DNA from: Peromyscus leucopus
Lineage: Eukaryota; Chordata; Mammalia; Rodentia; Cricetidae
NCBI RefSeq assembly: GCF_004664715.2
Contig: NC_051072.1
Coordinates: 42,391,642-42,455,641, forward strand
Direction: 5' to 3'
DNA: 64,000 nucleotides
Part shown: positions 34,581-46,772 of the stretch, piece by piece
Layout: the number at the start of each line of letters is the position of its first letter
How positions within the stretch are numbered: the stretch's first letter is position 1
The notes under the pieces: generated by a model
The model's input: the letters and a program-made list of their open reading frames with translations, nothing else
Database searches by the model: none
Told to the model about the DNA's origin: nothing
Program-made: the position numbers and the translations under genes

Positions 34581-35679
34581 CATTCCCTACATCCCAAGTC
34601 AATCTCATCTTTTAGAATTGCTCCCTTTGGCACTTAGACTTTTGGTAATAGCATTTATGTATAGCCTAATATTCACAGTTTTTGACATAGGGCTTGTTGG
34701 GATTCTTACAGAAATCTGAATGGGTACCATGCATAGCGATCAAGGTATGCTATCACTTTTCCTGAGGAGTCTATTTCTATTCACCCTTAACAGAGAGTAC
34801 AATGTTTTGTCCCCAAAGATGATTATTGTCATGCCTAGCTATATGTATGGGAGTTAATTAGTGGGGCATGGGCAACTTATGAGTGGCTGTACCACCAAAG
34901 AGTCCTCCCCTCACAACAATTGCTAATTGCTTATATATCTGTGAGGAGGGGTGGGGCCTCCTGAGCTTCCCAATCCTGGTTAGCCTCATCTTGCCTTCCA
35001 GGAGAGAATGTCGCTTGATCCAATCTTATGAAGAACTCTGGAAGCTGATCACAACTGCTCTGAATCAAGAAGAAGATAATCACTGCCAGCTTAGAGGAAA
35101 GAACAACACAAGAGACCACATTTGGGGAGAGGTAACTGGCTTGAAGTCTTAAGTACACTGATGCCCAATAGACATGCTCAGAGTGAAGAGTAAACTTGGT
35201 CATCAAATTTGTCTCCTCCCAAGTCAAATAATAAATTAGATTTTTCTCAAAAGAAAACTTATGATTATTGTGTACTTAGCTTATCTAGTGAATAGAGAAG
35301 TTAGCATAAGAGCTTTGTCATGTATTAGGTTAGAGGTATTTATAAATGTATAAGTCATAGTATATAAATTAAATTCATAAGTATAAAATCAGGAAGGAAG
35401 TCCTTTTTTTCAGTAAAGTGAGAACTAAAGGGATTATAATATTGACTTTAAGGCAACTACATTGCTTGGAAAGGCATAGTACTACCATGCTTATTCTGTT
35501 GGTAGTAAATATACTAGAGACACTATGTTTAATGGAAATGTTGGTGACTTTCATTTTTAGTAATATAATTGGTATGAAAAATTCAAAATTCTATAAGCAT
35601 TTCAAGGTTATTGTATATGATTTCTCAGGTAACATTTCTGCTTTGATATGAAAGTGATATACATGTGTTGCATTTATTT
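34581..35679. other. Intergenic, no gene recognised
   Basis: Overlapping sense and antisense frames at 34883-35227 are short and without recognisable domains. No repeat was recognised. Confidence 0.45.
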
Positions 35680-35697
35680 CAGAATCCCTATTTATTT

Positions 35698-36352
35698 ATT
35701 TTTTTTGATATTTATTTATTTATTTATTTTTTGATATATATTTTTTATTTTACAATACATTCAGTTTACATATCAGCCATGGTTCCCCATTCTCCCCCTC
35801 CCTCCCTCCCTTACCCCCCACCCTCCATTCCCCTCCTCCAGGACAGTCTCCCCAGACTGTGATCAACTTGGTACTCAGTCAGGAGTCAGTCCTTCTCCAG
35901 ACAAGCCAAGTGTCCTGCATAAGTTCTGGTTTCAACAGCAATTCATGCAATGAGCACAGGACTTGTCCACTGCTAGATGCTCCAAACTGATCAAGCAATC
36001 AACTGTCTCACTATTCAGAGGCTGATCAGCTGGGAGCCTCAGCTTTGTTCATAGTTATGTGTTTCATCATTTGGCTATTTTTTTTCAATATTGAGTAAAA
36101 CTGAATTTATTATAAGCACAGTGTCTAGGACTCATGCTATATTATATAGCTTTATGTTCTATGGTTGTGGTCTGATTGTTCATTTTATATCTAGAATCCA
36201 CAATGAGTGAGTACATACATAACTGTCTTTCTGGTTTGTTACTCATCAGGATGATTTTTTCTAGTTCATCATTTGCTGCAATTTCATGCTTTCATTGCTT
36301 TTTCTGCTGAGTAGTACTCCATTGTGTATATGTACCACATTTTTTTCATCCA
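35698..36352 (-). mobile_element. 5'-truncated L1 with perfect 18-bp TSD, indel-rich
   Basis: T-rich tract, reversed 3' UTR, then the reversed end of ORF2 to 'tgtaccacatttttttcatc'. It is uninterrupted and uninverted. The 18-bp TSD 'cagaatccctatttattt' is exact at 35680-35697 and 36353-36370. It belongs to the subfamily of the 7406-9079 L1, but differs by many one-base deletions, mostly in short homopolymers ('catgggttccc' there is 'catggttccc' here; 'gttcctggtttcaaac' is 'gttctggtttcaac'). A perfect TSD together with such heavy one-directional loss is odd; see findings. Confidence 0.92.
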
Positions 36353-36370
36353 CAGAATCCCTATTTATTT

Positions 36371-39300
36371 GTGCATTGTGGTCTATTTGTTTTAAAAAAT
36401 AGTTATTAATGGCTTTAAAAGATCATTTTTTATTCAAAGTTCTTTTCAATAGCTAGAACCAGGAGAAAACAACCCAAATAATGTACTCATTCATATGTGA
36501 TTTTTTTTTTACAAGTTTGAATGAAAGTGGACATCTAATTAGAATTCTACTTTCTACAATAGGTAATAATGTGGGACTGCTTTGTTTGAAATAGGATCTC
36601 ATATTGACAAAAATATGCTGCAGGAAGCCATGATTGTATCACTCTAGGCAGGAGGCTGGGTAAAAATGTGTGAGAGGCCCTAAGTTGCACCTCATCCTAA
36701 CTCAGTATAGGGCTGTTTGGCTGGGCTTAGACTTGGAGCATGTTCTAATGGAGCTAGAAGAGTTCAGTTCCATCTCCCAGTGGCATGTTGCACAGATGGT
36801 GTCCCTGCAGATTCTATGGAGATGGAATATTGGTCTGTGGGACACAGAGGTCATTTTCCTCCCACTATTCCTGCACTGCTTGCTGTTCATATCGTCTAGA
36901 CTGATGCATCCCTGAGTTTCAATGTCATAAAAATGACTGAAGGTCATAGCATTAATTGTATTATTAAGCCCTATTAAGTGAACATCATATCTGCTTTGAA
37001 GGATAGTTTTAAACTGGTAATTTCCATCTTGCATTTGTGGTTTTTTTTAAAAAATAGTTTTCTTTTACAAAAACCTACAGAAAGATGTTCTTATGCATTT
37101 ATATATTTATCTGTTCTATCAGGAGGCTGCATGCACTCAATTATATTTTAGGTTGCCAGCAGAGAGCTGGCTGTTAACTAAAGCCCTGTGCTGGGTACAA
37201 ATGAGCAAAAGGGGTAATGCTCTTATAACAGATGTTTTCTTTGTTTGCCTGCATATGTAATTCCTGTTGGTTTGTGAATCTGACGTTTTCACTGAATTTT
37301 TCAAGCAGGGATGACATAGGTAATTTCAATTCTGCTTTCCTCACATTGCATTGTCAGCTAGAATGTAGTTGGTTAATTTTAATTTCATGCTTCTGATCAA
37401 AAATTGCATGGTAGAAATAAACTCATCCTAACAGGTAAATAAATTTGAGCTAGACATTGAAGAGGTGTCTTCACCTTGTCAAAAGCAGCATTCTCGAGGT
37501 GCATGGGCATCTGTGACAGCTAGAAAGGAGTCTACCAGCCCCTTGGGACTCACTATGTGTTATTAACTAAACCTAAAGGAGTTTAGAGAACAAAAGGTGT
37601 TCTGCAAGCCAGCATGGTCCAATCCACAAGGAACTTGGGTAATAAGGCAGCCGCTGAGACACTTTGTGTGAGAGCTAGGGGTTGCCTTCTTCTGAATGCT
37701 CTTTCCATAGAACTGAGGCTAAAAAAAATCACTGGGCGGCAGCCTATGTGGAAAACCTGATGAACAATTTTAAAGACAAATGTTTAGAAAATTTGAAGAT
37801 GACTTTGTTTATAGATCTATTTACAACTCCTCTGCTCTTTCTACCTTTTCACTTTGATTTTTCTTTCTTCTCTCATACTTGACCACTTATTTTTATTGTT
37901 GTCATTCTAGGGTCAATTTGCTTTTTAAACATCTGGAGTTTCATTTTTAATGAAACAGAGAGGCATTCTCTTATACCAGGAGCCACTAAGAGAGTGTCTT
38001 AAGCACTTTGGCTATTTTGTGTTTGGGATTATCTTGATTGTTTTAAGACACTGATTTTGGAAATTTAAGGTGAACTGACCTTAAAAAACTACTTTTTTCA
38101 ATGTTTTCCCCACTTTAGTAATTTATCTAGAATAAATGAACTGAGAAGGTTTGTTTATGGATTCAGCTAACTTTATATAATAATGACTTACTCATTGTAG
38201 TTATTTTTCTGTCCTAAAATAAAGAAGGATACATTGTACCATCAAATCTTGTTCTAAATATGCAAGTTTTAGGCTGCACTGAGAAGTGGATGCAAGCTTT
38301 GAAGCCAAAATAGGATATGAGTTCAGGAACCATGAAAGAAAGTTAATATTTAGTGATTTAAAAAAAGAGGTATTCTGGAGGAAGTCAAGATAATGTGTTA
38401 ACACATCTATGTTATATTTGGGAGTCCTAGGAACAGGTTAGCAAGCATATTTTCCACACACTGTTTTATTTACAAAACTCTCTCACAGAACTTCTTGAAT
38501 AGCATCTCCATGTGTTATACAAGAGAAAGTGGTTGTAGTGAGAGGGAGCCTTGAGCGCTCCCTGCAGATGAAACAGGTTCAAGTGAACCTCTGCCTTGAC
38601 AGAGCACAGCTTGAAGCCCCTTTTAATTCCTACACCTGTATTGTCAGGAAGAACAGTCATTGTGACTGTTTTTGCTGCCACCACTGGTGAGTCCTTTATC
38701 TAACAGTGGGAGGTCATGGTCCATACAACACCTATGCGCCTGGGAGGGCAGTGTGGCCAGCAGACAATGGATCTGCCTGGAGGTGCGTGTTCCTGGACTG
38801 ATTATCAGTGCAACAGAATAGAAGCTGAGGAACACGGAGGTGTGATTCTGTCTAGCAGCTAGTCCCTAGCTCACATAGCCTTCCTTCCTCATTGCAGTAG
38901 TGACGGCCATAGTGTTGTGAGGTAGAGCCCACTAAGTGTCCCGATCGTCCAAAATGTTCTTCCTTCATCTCTTTGCTTGGTTGATGTTTCTGACCATTTC
39001 GGTGTTGGTTCATGGGTCACCTTAGAAACAGGCTTTCTTGCTTCTCTACCTACCTTTCACCCTCTTCTCAATAGCTTTCATCTTAATTCTCAGTATTAAT
39101 TGCTACCATAACATAGTCTTTCATCCTTTCAGAGACTTTAACAATTTTGACTTCCTTGGTCTTCCTCACTAGAATATATTCTTCAAGAAATTACAGAGCA
39201 TGTCTTCCTTATTTATTCTCATAAGTTTAATATATTGAATATAGTATTGGATATTTGATAAATATTTTTTAAGTGCTTATGTGTGATTTTTACCCGATAG

Positions 39301-39583
39301 CTACAAAACATAACACAGGTCATTAGAAGACTCAGAGGGCATGGTTCTTTTAGGGATTTTTTTGTTTGTTTGTTTTTTCAGAGCAGTGTAACTTAATGTT
39401 TTGAATCTTTTTTATTGCATAAAAAAAGTGAATGTGGCTTGTACATAGAAACATTAATGAGAAGTAAAAGTTATAAAGCCAAATTTGGACATATCTTTAT
39501 GGTCAGTCATCTGTTGTAAACATGAGGCTGCAAAGTTTTAGAAAAAAGAAGAAACAGGATTATAAATTTACATGATTGATATT
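36371..39583. other. Intergenic, no gene recognised
   Basis: About 3.2 kb. On the minus strand, 38455-38880 contains two short frames (38466-38684, 38644-38835) and an AATAAA-type motif at its end; I cannot match them to a protein and no poly(A) tract or TSD is visible. 37100-37460 is unique-looking and AT-rich. Confidence 0.45.
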
Positions 39584-39589
39584 TTAGGG

Positions 39590-40048
39590 TGTTGTAGAAT
39601 ATCATTTTAAGGTGTGTTACTTTTGTTTATGTTGCATTTTTTTAACTCTGTGAAGTGGTGTTGCTGTTTTTCTTTAGAACACCTGATGGTCTAATAAAGA
39701 ACTGAGCAGCCAATAGCGAGGCAGGAGAAAGGATAGGTGGGGCTGGCAGCTAGAGAGAATATATAGGAAAAATCTGGGAGGAGAAAGGAAGTAACTAGAG
39801 AAGGAGGAGGACCCAGGGGTCAGCTACCCAGCTACACAACAAGCCATGGAGTAAGAAATAATGAAAGATACACAGAAACTGAGAAAGATATAAAGCCCAA
39901 AGGCAAAAGGTAAATGGAATAATATAAGAAAAGCTGGCTAGAAAAACACCAAGCTAAGGCCGGGCATTCATAATTAAGAATAAGCCTCCATGTGTGATTT
40001 ATTTGGGAGCTGGGTGGTAGGCCAACAAAAGAGCAAAGCCAACCAGCA
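39590..40048 (+). mobile_element. Solo LTR, ERVK-like
   Basis: 459 bp from 'tgttgtagaatat' to 'gccaaccagca' (TG...CA). Flanking hexamers 'ttaggg' (39584-39589) and 'ttagag' (40049-40054) agree at 5 of 6 bases, as expected for a decayed 6-bp TSD. A TATA-like 'atatata' at 39760-39766 on the plus strand supports the orientation. Blocks such as 'acctgatggtctaataaaga' and 'aagcctccatgtgtgattta' are typical of a common muroid LTR. No internal viral sequence adjoins. The 5' part recurs at 30730-30835. Confidence 0.82.
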
Positions 40049-40054
40049 TTAGAG

Positions 40055-40966
40055 CATATATTTTCCCTCTTTATGATAGCCAAGTTTTATGTACATGTAT
40101 ATATGTGTGCATGTATATATGTATGCATATATGTAAGTATATGATGTATATGTATATATAGCACTGTATGTGATTATGCTCAGGAGGAAATGATCCTCTT
40201 CCACAGGTGATACTGAGAGCTCTGGGTCTCCTGGAGGTCCTCCAAATGAGGGGTACATCATTCAGTACAGAGGATTCACAATACTCTGAGGGGGAGCCAT
40301 TTGTGCTGGTTTGGGTAGATGCAGGACACTGAAGAGAGCAGAAGCATTGGCTCTGCTTGCTTATATGTGTTTTGAGGTGGTTAAGCTTGTTGGTGTTTCA
40401 GTTCAGATATAAGTGCTTAAGGAATTAAGACTCAATAACTATTAAGAGAGCTGGTGAGGTGGGGGGGGGGGAGAATGGGCAGAGATTATATAGTGCCTGC
40501 TGGGTCCTAAGTAGTTTTATGTCCATTATCTGCTAGCAATTTCAGGTGGAGGTTCAAATTTCTACCAGGTGACACCTGGAGCTCAGAGTGTTGGCAGTGA
40601 GGTTCAAACTGGGGCAGGAACTCTTTTTTTTTTTGTTACTGTCATCAAGTAGTTGTGAATGATGTTATTGTCTGACTTTTCCTACTAACAAAAGCAAGAG
40701 GATTTTTGCTCAGCGAGATTTTGAGTTAGCACAAAGCAATTAGGTGTTTCCCCTTTTATTGTTGTGGGGAGATGAGTCATTAATTACAAACCATATCCAC
40801 ACAACGTGATCACCTGAGCAGAGGTGCAACTGCATTCACTTCTCCAGTTTGATCTATTAGACAGCCATTGTTAAAGTAGGCATGTGCTTTTACTTTTTAT
40901 TAAATGTCAATGTTCTGAGAAGTTTACTCTCCCCATTGAATACTGAAAACAATCAACATTCATAGT
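40055..40966. other. Intergenic; AT/TG-rich patch
   Basis: An alternating (TA, TG)n patch lies at about 40090-40162 and a G run at 40460-40471. Nothing else was recognised. Confidence 0.5.
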
Positions 40967-40972
40967 GCTTAT

Positions 40973-41319
40973 TGCTGTGGATATCACTCTGTATGCTGTG
41001 AATGTGTTGCTCTGATTGTTAATAAATAAAGTGCTGATTGTCCAGTAGCCAGGCAGGAAGTATAGGCGGGACAAGCAGAGAGGAGAATTCTGGGAATAGG
41101 AAGGCTGAGTGAGGAGTGACCAACCAGGCACAGAGCTGAGAAAAGGTACCAAGCCACATGGCTAAACATAAATAAGAATTATGGGTTAATTTAAGTGTAA
41201 GAGCTAGTCAATAGTTAGTTCTGTGTGTTTACTTGGGTCCAAGCAGCTGCAGGACTGGTGGGTGAGAGAGATTTGTCCAAACCATGGGCCAGGTGGGACA
41301 CAGGAATACTTCAGCTACA
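40973..41319 (+). mobile_element. Solo LTR, ERVK-like
   Basis: 347 bp from 'tgctgtggatatc' to 'cttcagctaca' (TG...CA), with an exact 6-bp TSD 'gcttat' at 40967-40972 and 41320-41325. Near its start it contains 'gttaataaataaagtgctg'; later blocks match 1256-1554. No internal region remains. Orientation follows the muroid family as I recall it. Confidence 0.88.
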
Positions 41320-41325
41320 GCTTAT

Positions 41326-43808
41326 ATGCTTTAAATTAGACCCATGTAAGTCATCAATGATTAATATGTTTAAACATGTGAGAATTCCAGTTACAGTTAC
41401 CAAATTCAGAATAAGGAATTTAGAAAATGTAATCATGAATCTAAGCTTATAAAAATAAATCTCTAATAGCAAAATCAACAAAGACATTATAAACATAGCC
41501 CTGCATGTGGATGAATGACTAGAATATTGGCATTTGAGTTAGCTTATTAAATATGTAAGTATTCATGATCTGATTGTACTAGAAAGACCCAGTTTCTCTT
41601 CATGTATAATCTACTCATTGAAAGTCAAGGAAACATGGATATTCACTTCTCTCTCTTTCAAAAATTCCCACAAGGACCCAAATTGTTATATGGGGTATGT
41701 GAATGTTTAGAAAAGAATAAGTTTGCTTTATTTTTGGAAATGCTGTATGGCACCCTTTGGATACTTTGAATACCACCCTTGTAACTGGAGACTACCCTTG
41801 TAACTGGTGATTCCAGTCCTGTATGGTCGGGTCATCACTTTTATTAGGCCAAGGTCAGGCCAGGAGGGTATCTCATTCAGAACAGTGTAGCATGCTGTTG
41901 GAAGCCAAAAACCCTGTTCCCTACATATATTCCACATAGGAAGACTTTGAGGTACAGGGATCTAAGAAGAATTTTCCCTAGAATTGTTTGTTGAGGCAAA
42001 ACAACCTCTTGCTGTCCCCCAGTTTCCTTGTAGTGAAAGCTAGGGCACATTGCATTCAACATGCTCACTCAGTTCCAGTATCATTTTGGCCTGCTGCAAC
42101 TCTGCTGTTGTAGAGGATACTACCATGACTCCTGGAATTTGGCCTACGAAGAAACCACTCTGATAAAAAGAAAAATTAACTAGGGCTGGTGTTAATGAGT
42201 CAGCATCCTTCTGCCCTGATTCAGAGTTGCCAAGGGCTCTGATTCTTGTTTACCACTGCTATATAAACTCCTGTTATCCTTCATACCTAGAAAATCCTCA
42301 GGCTGGCCAGCTGGCTGGCTGGCTATGTTGGACAGATTCTTTCTCTTAAACCCAGCTTTTTTGAAGACCCTGTTGGGAACAGATCCTGTTTAGTAGCAGG
42401 GAAAACCTTAATGAATAATCCATTAGGTTTCGGCTGAGTATTGATTTCTAAAAGGCTACACCACTTCCTTTAGATCCTAAGAATGTGAATAAGTGATTAA
42501 ATTTAATGCAACACAAGCTTGCTTGTACATGTTTATAAATGAACCATTATGATACAAATTGCCTTGAAAACATCATGGCACCAGGTCAGGGTGTTAGTAT
42601 CTTTGTGGAGGCTGTTACCAATTACGTGTACAGATTACAGACTGAACAATGATTATTCCTGCTCACCAATTCTGCCAGATTACTGTCAGACAGGAGAGCT
42701 ACCTTCAAATGCAGGCTAGTTTAAGAAAAGGACATCCTCTTAGGGATTCATCTCTGAGATGGGAACTATTTGCATTAACTTATTTATTTATTCATGGCTT
42801 TTCCAAAGTGCCAAGAGAGTGATTGAAATTTTCCTTCTCCAGAATGCATGAATTTAGCTTTATTAGCCATTATCAGGACCTCAAGTTTTAGTTGGAATAA
42901 CTCAGACAGTCTTGGTAACTTGGTCTCAGGAAACAGGTTTTGTAGTTAGTTAATCTGACAAAGGCAATTAACTGCCTTTGAGGCTTTTGAAGGCAGAGGC
43001 AGCCAGTGAAGGTCAGGACACCAATTCTCACCACAGCATCTCTCTGCCGATATCATCTCTACCTTTAGTGATGAAATTGTATTTATAGCTCTTTATAAAT
43101 TAAGGTATTTGTTAAAATTAACTTGGATGAGGAAGTCATTATCCAAGGGAACAACACCGAGGAAAAAATAATAACAGAAGCAAAGAGCTGTCTCATATGA
43201 GGGTCATAGTGAAAGCCGATGCTCAGATCCAGGAAGGTAGGGATTTGTTGGTTGCAGAGGACACAAGAAATCATCATAGGCAATGTCAGAGTGTTGAGCT
43301 TAGATATGGAGGCCTCCTTGGTGACCCTGAAAGAAGGAATGAGGTCAGATGTTTTTGTCTGAGCAGATGAAGAACCTTGCTTCTAAAGAAAGAATCAGCC
43401 AACATACTGGCTAAAACTCAGACAGAGCACAGTTTGGGTTAAGAGGGCAGTTTTCAACAGCCTTGAGTGGCTTGGAAGAGTCAGGCATAGCTATGACATA
43501 CATATCTTAGAAGATTCAGGAAGAAGTAACCCTTGAAGGTGAAGACAAAACCTTCAGAATCAAAACAATCCCTGAAGTCAGAAAAGGCTGAGATCTGTAG
43601 GTACGTGGCTTACTTTTATTACAAATATGAGAAGCAGAGTGCCTGAGTTTCTTCATCCTTGGTGAAGAACCTGGTGACCTGTGCTCCATAGTTCCTGGAT
43701 TTTGATTTAGGAGTGCTGCTATACTGTGTGTATTTGTTGGTGTGAGATTAACTGAGGATGGAAAGAAGGGCGTGTTATTAAAGAAAAATTCTCTAATTTT
43801 CTTTCTTT
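41326..43808. other. Intergenic; one LTR-like patch
   Basis: No gene was recognised. 41700-42380 contains a TATA-like 'ctatataaactcct' at about 42260-42273 and a 'ccagctggctggctggct' repeat, and may be an unrecognised LTR, but no paired ends or TSD were found. Confidence 0.4.
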
Positions 43809-43824
43809 TGTTCTGAAAGTTTTT

Positions 43825-44521
43825 TTCTTACTAAGAGATTTTCTATTTGTTTTACATATCAACCATGGATTCCCCTGTCCTCCCTCCTCCCACCTCCAAC
43901 CTTCCTCCCAACCCATCCCCCATTCCCACCTCCTCCAAGGCAAAGTCTCCCCTGGGAGTCAGCAGAGCCTGGTACAATCAGTTGAGGCAGGTTCAAGTCC
44001 TTCCTCCCTGCACCAAGGCTGAGCAAAGTATCTCAGCATAGGCACTAGGTTCCAAAAAGCCAGCTCATGCACTAAGGACAGGTCCCAGTCCCACTGCCTG
44101 GGGCCCTCCTAAACAGTTCAAGCTAAAGAGCTGTCTCACTTATCCAGAGGACCTAGTCCAGTACCATGGGTGCTCCTCAGCTATTGGTTCACAGTTCATG
44201 TGTTTCCACTAGTTTGGCTAGTTGTCTCTGTACTTTTTCCAATCATGGTCTCGATATCTCCATGATAAATGAAGACACCATGGGAATAGGAAGAAGCAGA
44301 GTGCTAGAGAGGTCCCCAGGAATCCACAAGATACCTCCACTATAGACTACTGGCAATGGTCAAGAGGGTGTCTGAGCTGACCTACTCTGGTGATCGGATG
44401 GCCGAACAAACTGTCATGATTGAACCCTCATCCAGTGACTGATGGAAGCAGATGCAGAGATCCACAGCCAAGTCCCAGGCAGAGCTCCGAGAGTCCAATT
44501 GATGAGAGAGGAGGGATTATA
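43825..44521 (-). mobile_element. 5'-truncated L1 with 5' inversion (twin priming)
   Basis: Reversed L1 3' UTR from the T-rich start to about 44258 ('cttttccaatcatggtctcg'), then the preceding 3' UTR segment in plus orientation ('gataaatgaagacaccatgg', 'ggtccccaggaatccacaag', 'gtccaattgatgagag') to 44521. The 16-bp TSD 'tgttctgaaagttttt' is exact at 43809-43824 and 44522-44537. An intact L1 would have both parts in one orientation. Only 3' UTR is present; no ORF2. Confidence 0.92.
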
Positions 44522-44537
44522 TGTTCTGAAAGTTTTT

Positions 44538-45255
44538 AAGCAAAAGAAAGCAAGGGACTCCTCTTTTCAAAATGGCTCTTAGGCTGGATGGATGATTTTG
44601 GTCTTGTCTGAGCAGTGGTTGGTTTCATAAGCATGAGTAAGATCCTCCTCTCAATTGAAGATGCCTGGAGCATTTAAGCTTCTAGGAGCTTCTGAGGCAA
44701 ATGATAGGTATGTCTGTACCCTGTGGGCTTTGTAGACACCCCTAAAAATAAGGGCAGTGACTTGAATTTTTCTAACATGCTTCAGTTCAAACTTCTGAAT
44801 TGTTTCCTACTTTCTTAGAGCCCAGTATCTGAGGTCTGGAAGCTTTAAGTCCTGTCTTTGTGTTACTCTGAGGATACTTGTGTAGATACTTGTCTTAACT
44901 CCATGATATAAATAGTTGATTATATTCATGATGTGATGTACTCAGTGCAACCCTGAATCAGAAGATACTTGGTTATTATGAAAGTGTGTCATCACTGACT
45001 GAAACCTAAAGTCAGATAAAGCGTCAGCACAAAGGCATTCTACATCTAATTCATTATTACAAAGAAAGGATATTTCTGATTCACAATGTAGTTCCTGAGC
45101 AGAATGAATTTGAGTTTTGTATTTAATATCAGCCATGGAGTCTGCACTGTGTTTGGCTGGCCTCACATTTTAACCCTCGGAAACAAATTCCCAAATGGTC
45201 TCAGGACCTCTTTGCCTCTTTGTTTATTTCTTTACACTTTCTTTCTTTCCTCCCT

Positions 45256-45293
<38 letters not shown>

Positions 45294-46336
45294 TTTTCCC
45301 TTGTAATTAATATGAATTCATTATTAATATGAATAATTAATGAATCTGTAGGGAGAGAGACTCACCAAGTAGGATTTCAAGATATGACTATTTCCTGTCT
45401 TCCCTGGGTTCTCCAGTTTGGCATGGAGACACTGGTACTCTTACTGCTGTATAGATTAGAGGAATTCAGTCTATACCCATGTTCTGGAACAGGAAACAGT
45501 TTTGAAGAGGAGATGTTTCCTATTTTTCAGAAGTCCTCATGATCACTGGGTACAGGAAGTGTGGGTAGACATATTAGAGGAAGACCGAAAGAGAAGGGGA
45601 TGTTACTAAAAGGGCATGAATGTTAAAGAGCCCAGATACAGGGAAAATAGGTAGGAACTTCTGAAATTTTTCAGGAGAGAGTTTTGGAGGCCCTTCCTAG
45701 AAGACAGAGTAGAGATGAAAACAGAAGAAATAGTTGAGAAGCATACTAAAGGCAGCTTTCTAACAGTCATGCCCCGTAACTGTTGTCCTTTGTACTTTCT
45801 GTTCTCTTTTTGGTGGGGCATCCTTGGGTATGAAAGTGAGAGGGCTCCAGATGGATGCCTAAGAATGAAGGCAACCCCATTCTGGTCACATAGCTTGTAG
45901 GTGACAACCCCAACCTCCGCTGCCACCAGACCAATTATTTCTCCAAGACACTCATGTTCATTTGTCTTCTCCCATGATCTCTTCAGTTCTACATTGCCCA
46001 GCAAGTCTTGTGTTCCAGTGTGAACCATCAAACTTTATAAACAGTTGTGATTCACTGAGCCATGGTGTGATTAATTTTTGTTTTTTTGTTTCTTTTTGTT
46101 TGGCATTTGAATCAACTCTTCTTCCCCCAGGAGCTACAGCAATGATAGAAACTAAATGAAACCTGTGCTTATTACAACTCACTCTACATAAATCATCTTG
46201 CCCTTGGTAAATGCATAAGCAGCTATTTATGAAGCTCTAAATTGAATGTGCTCAGCATATACAGGAGCAGATGCCAATGAGTATGAAATGGAAGTTATGG
46301 TTCCTGAAAGGTTATTCTAACAAAGTTTAAGTCCCC
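44538..46336. other. Intergenic, no gene recognised
   Basis: A (TC)n-(CA)n microsatellite lies at 45256-45293. A 141-codon antisense frame (45606-46031) has no domain or family I recognise, no SINE or L1 similarity, and overlaps an unrelated sense frame; it is probably chance. Confidence 0.45.
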
Positions 46337-46342
46337 CTCCTC

Positions 46343-46766
46343 TGTAGATGTAACCAATCATCTTATTAAATAAGAAACACAGAACCAATGTAAAAGAGAA
46401 AGCCAAGAGGTCAGAGCTCAGAGCTAAAATCTCACCCTTCCTCCTGCAGTGGTCCTAGCTCTCTGAAAGAGAGTTATTTCCTGTGTGTATGTCTTTAAAT
46501 AGTCTTTCTGTTCTGCCTTCTCATTGGTTGTAAACCCAAACACATGACTGCCTGGTCACCGCCTGTAAGTACAGTCCTCTAGGTCTTAAAGGCGTATGTC
46601 TCTAATGCTGGCTGTATCCCTGAACACACAGAGATCTATGGGATCAAAGGTGTGCACCACCACTGCCACGCTCTTTCTATGGCTCTAATAGCTCTGACCC
46701 CTGGGCAACTTTATTTATTAACATACAATTAAAATCACATTTCAGTACAAATAGAATACCACCATA
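46343..46766 (-). mobile_element. Solo LTR, ERVK-like, B1-like arm inside
   Basis: 424 bp from 'tgtagatgtaacc' to 'ataccaccata', with an exact 6-bp TSD 'ctcctc' at 46337-46342 and 46767-46772. Its terminal motifs and general layout (reversed 'cctttaatccc'-like block 'gggatcaaaggtgtgcacca' at about 46640-46660) resemble the LTRs at 12735, 54458 and 59667, but the U3 differs. A TATA-like 'ctatttaaaga' lies on the minus strand at about 46492-46502, supporting minus orientation. Confidence 0.85.
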
Positions 46767-46772
46767 CTCCTC

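Noticed and set aside
45606..46031. 141-codon antisense frame
   Set aside because: No recognisable family or domain, and conflicting sense frames. A frame of this length can arise by chance in 64 kb.
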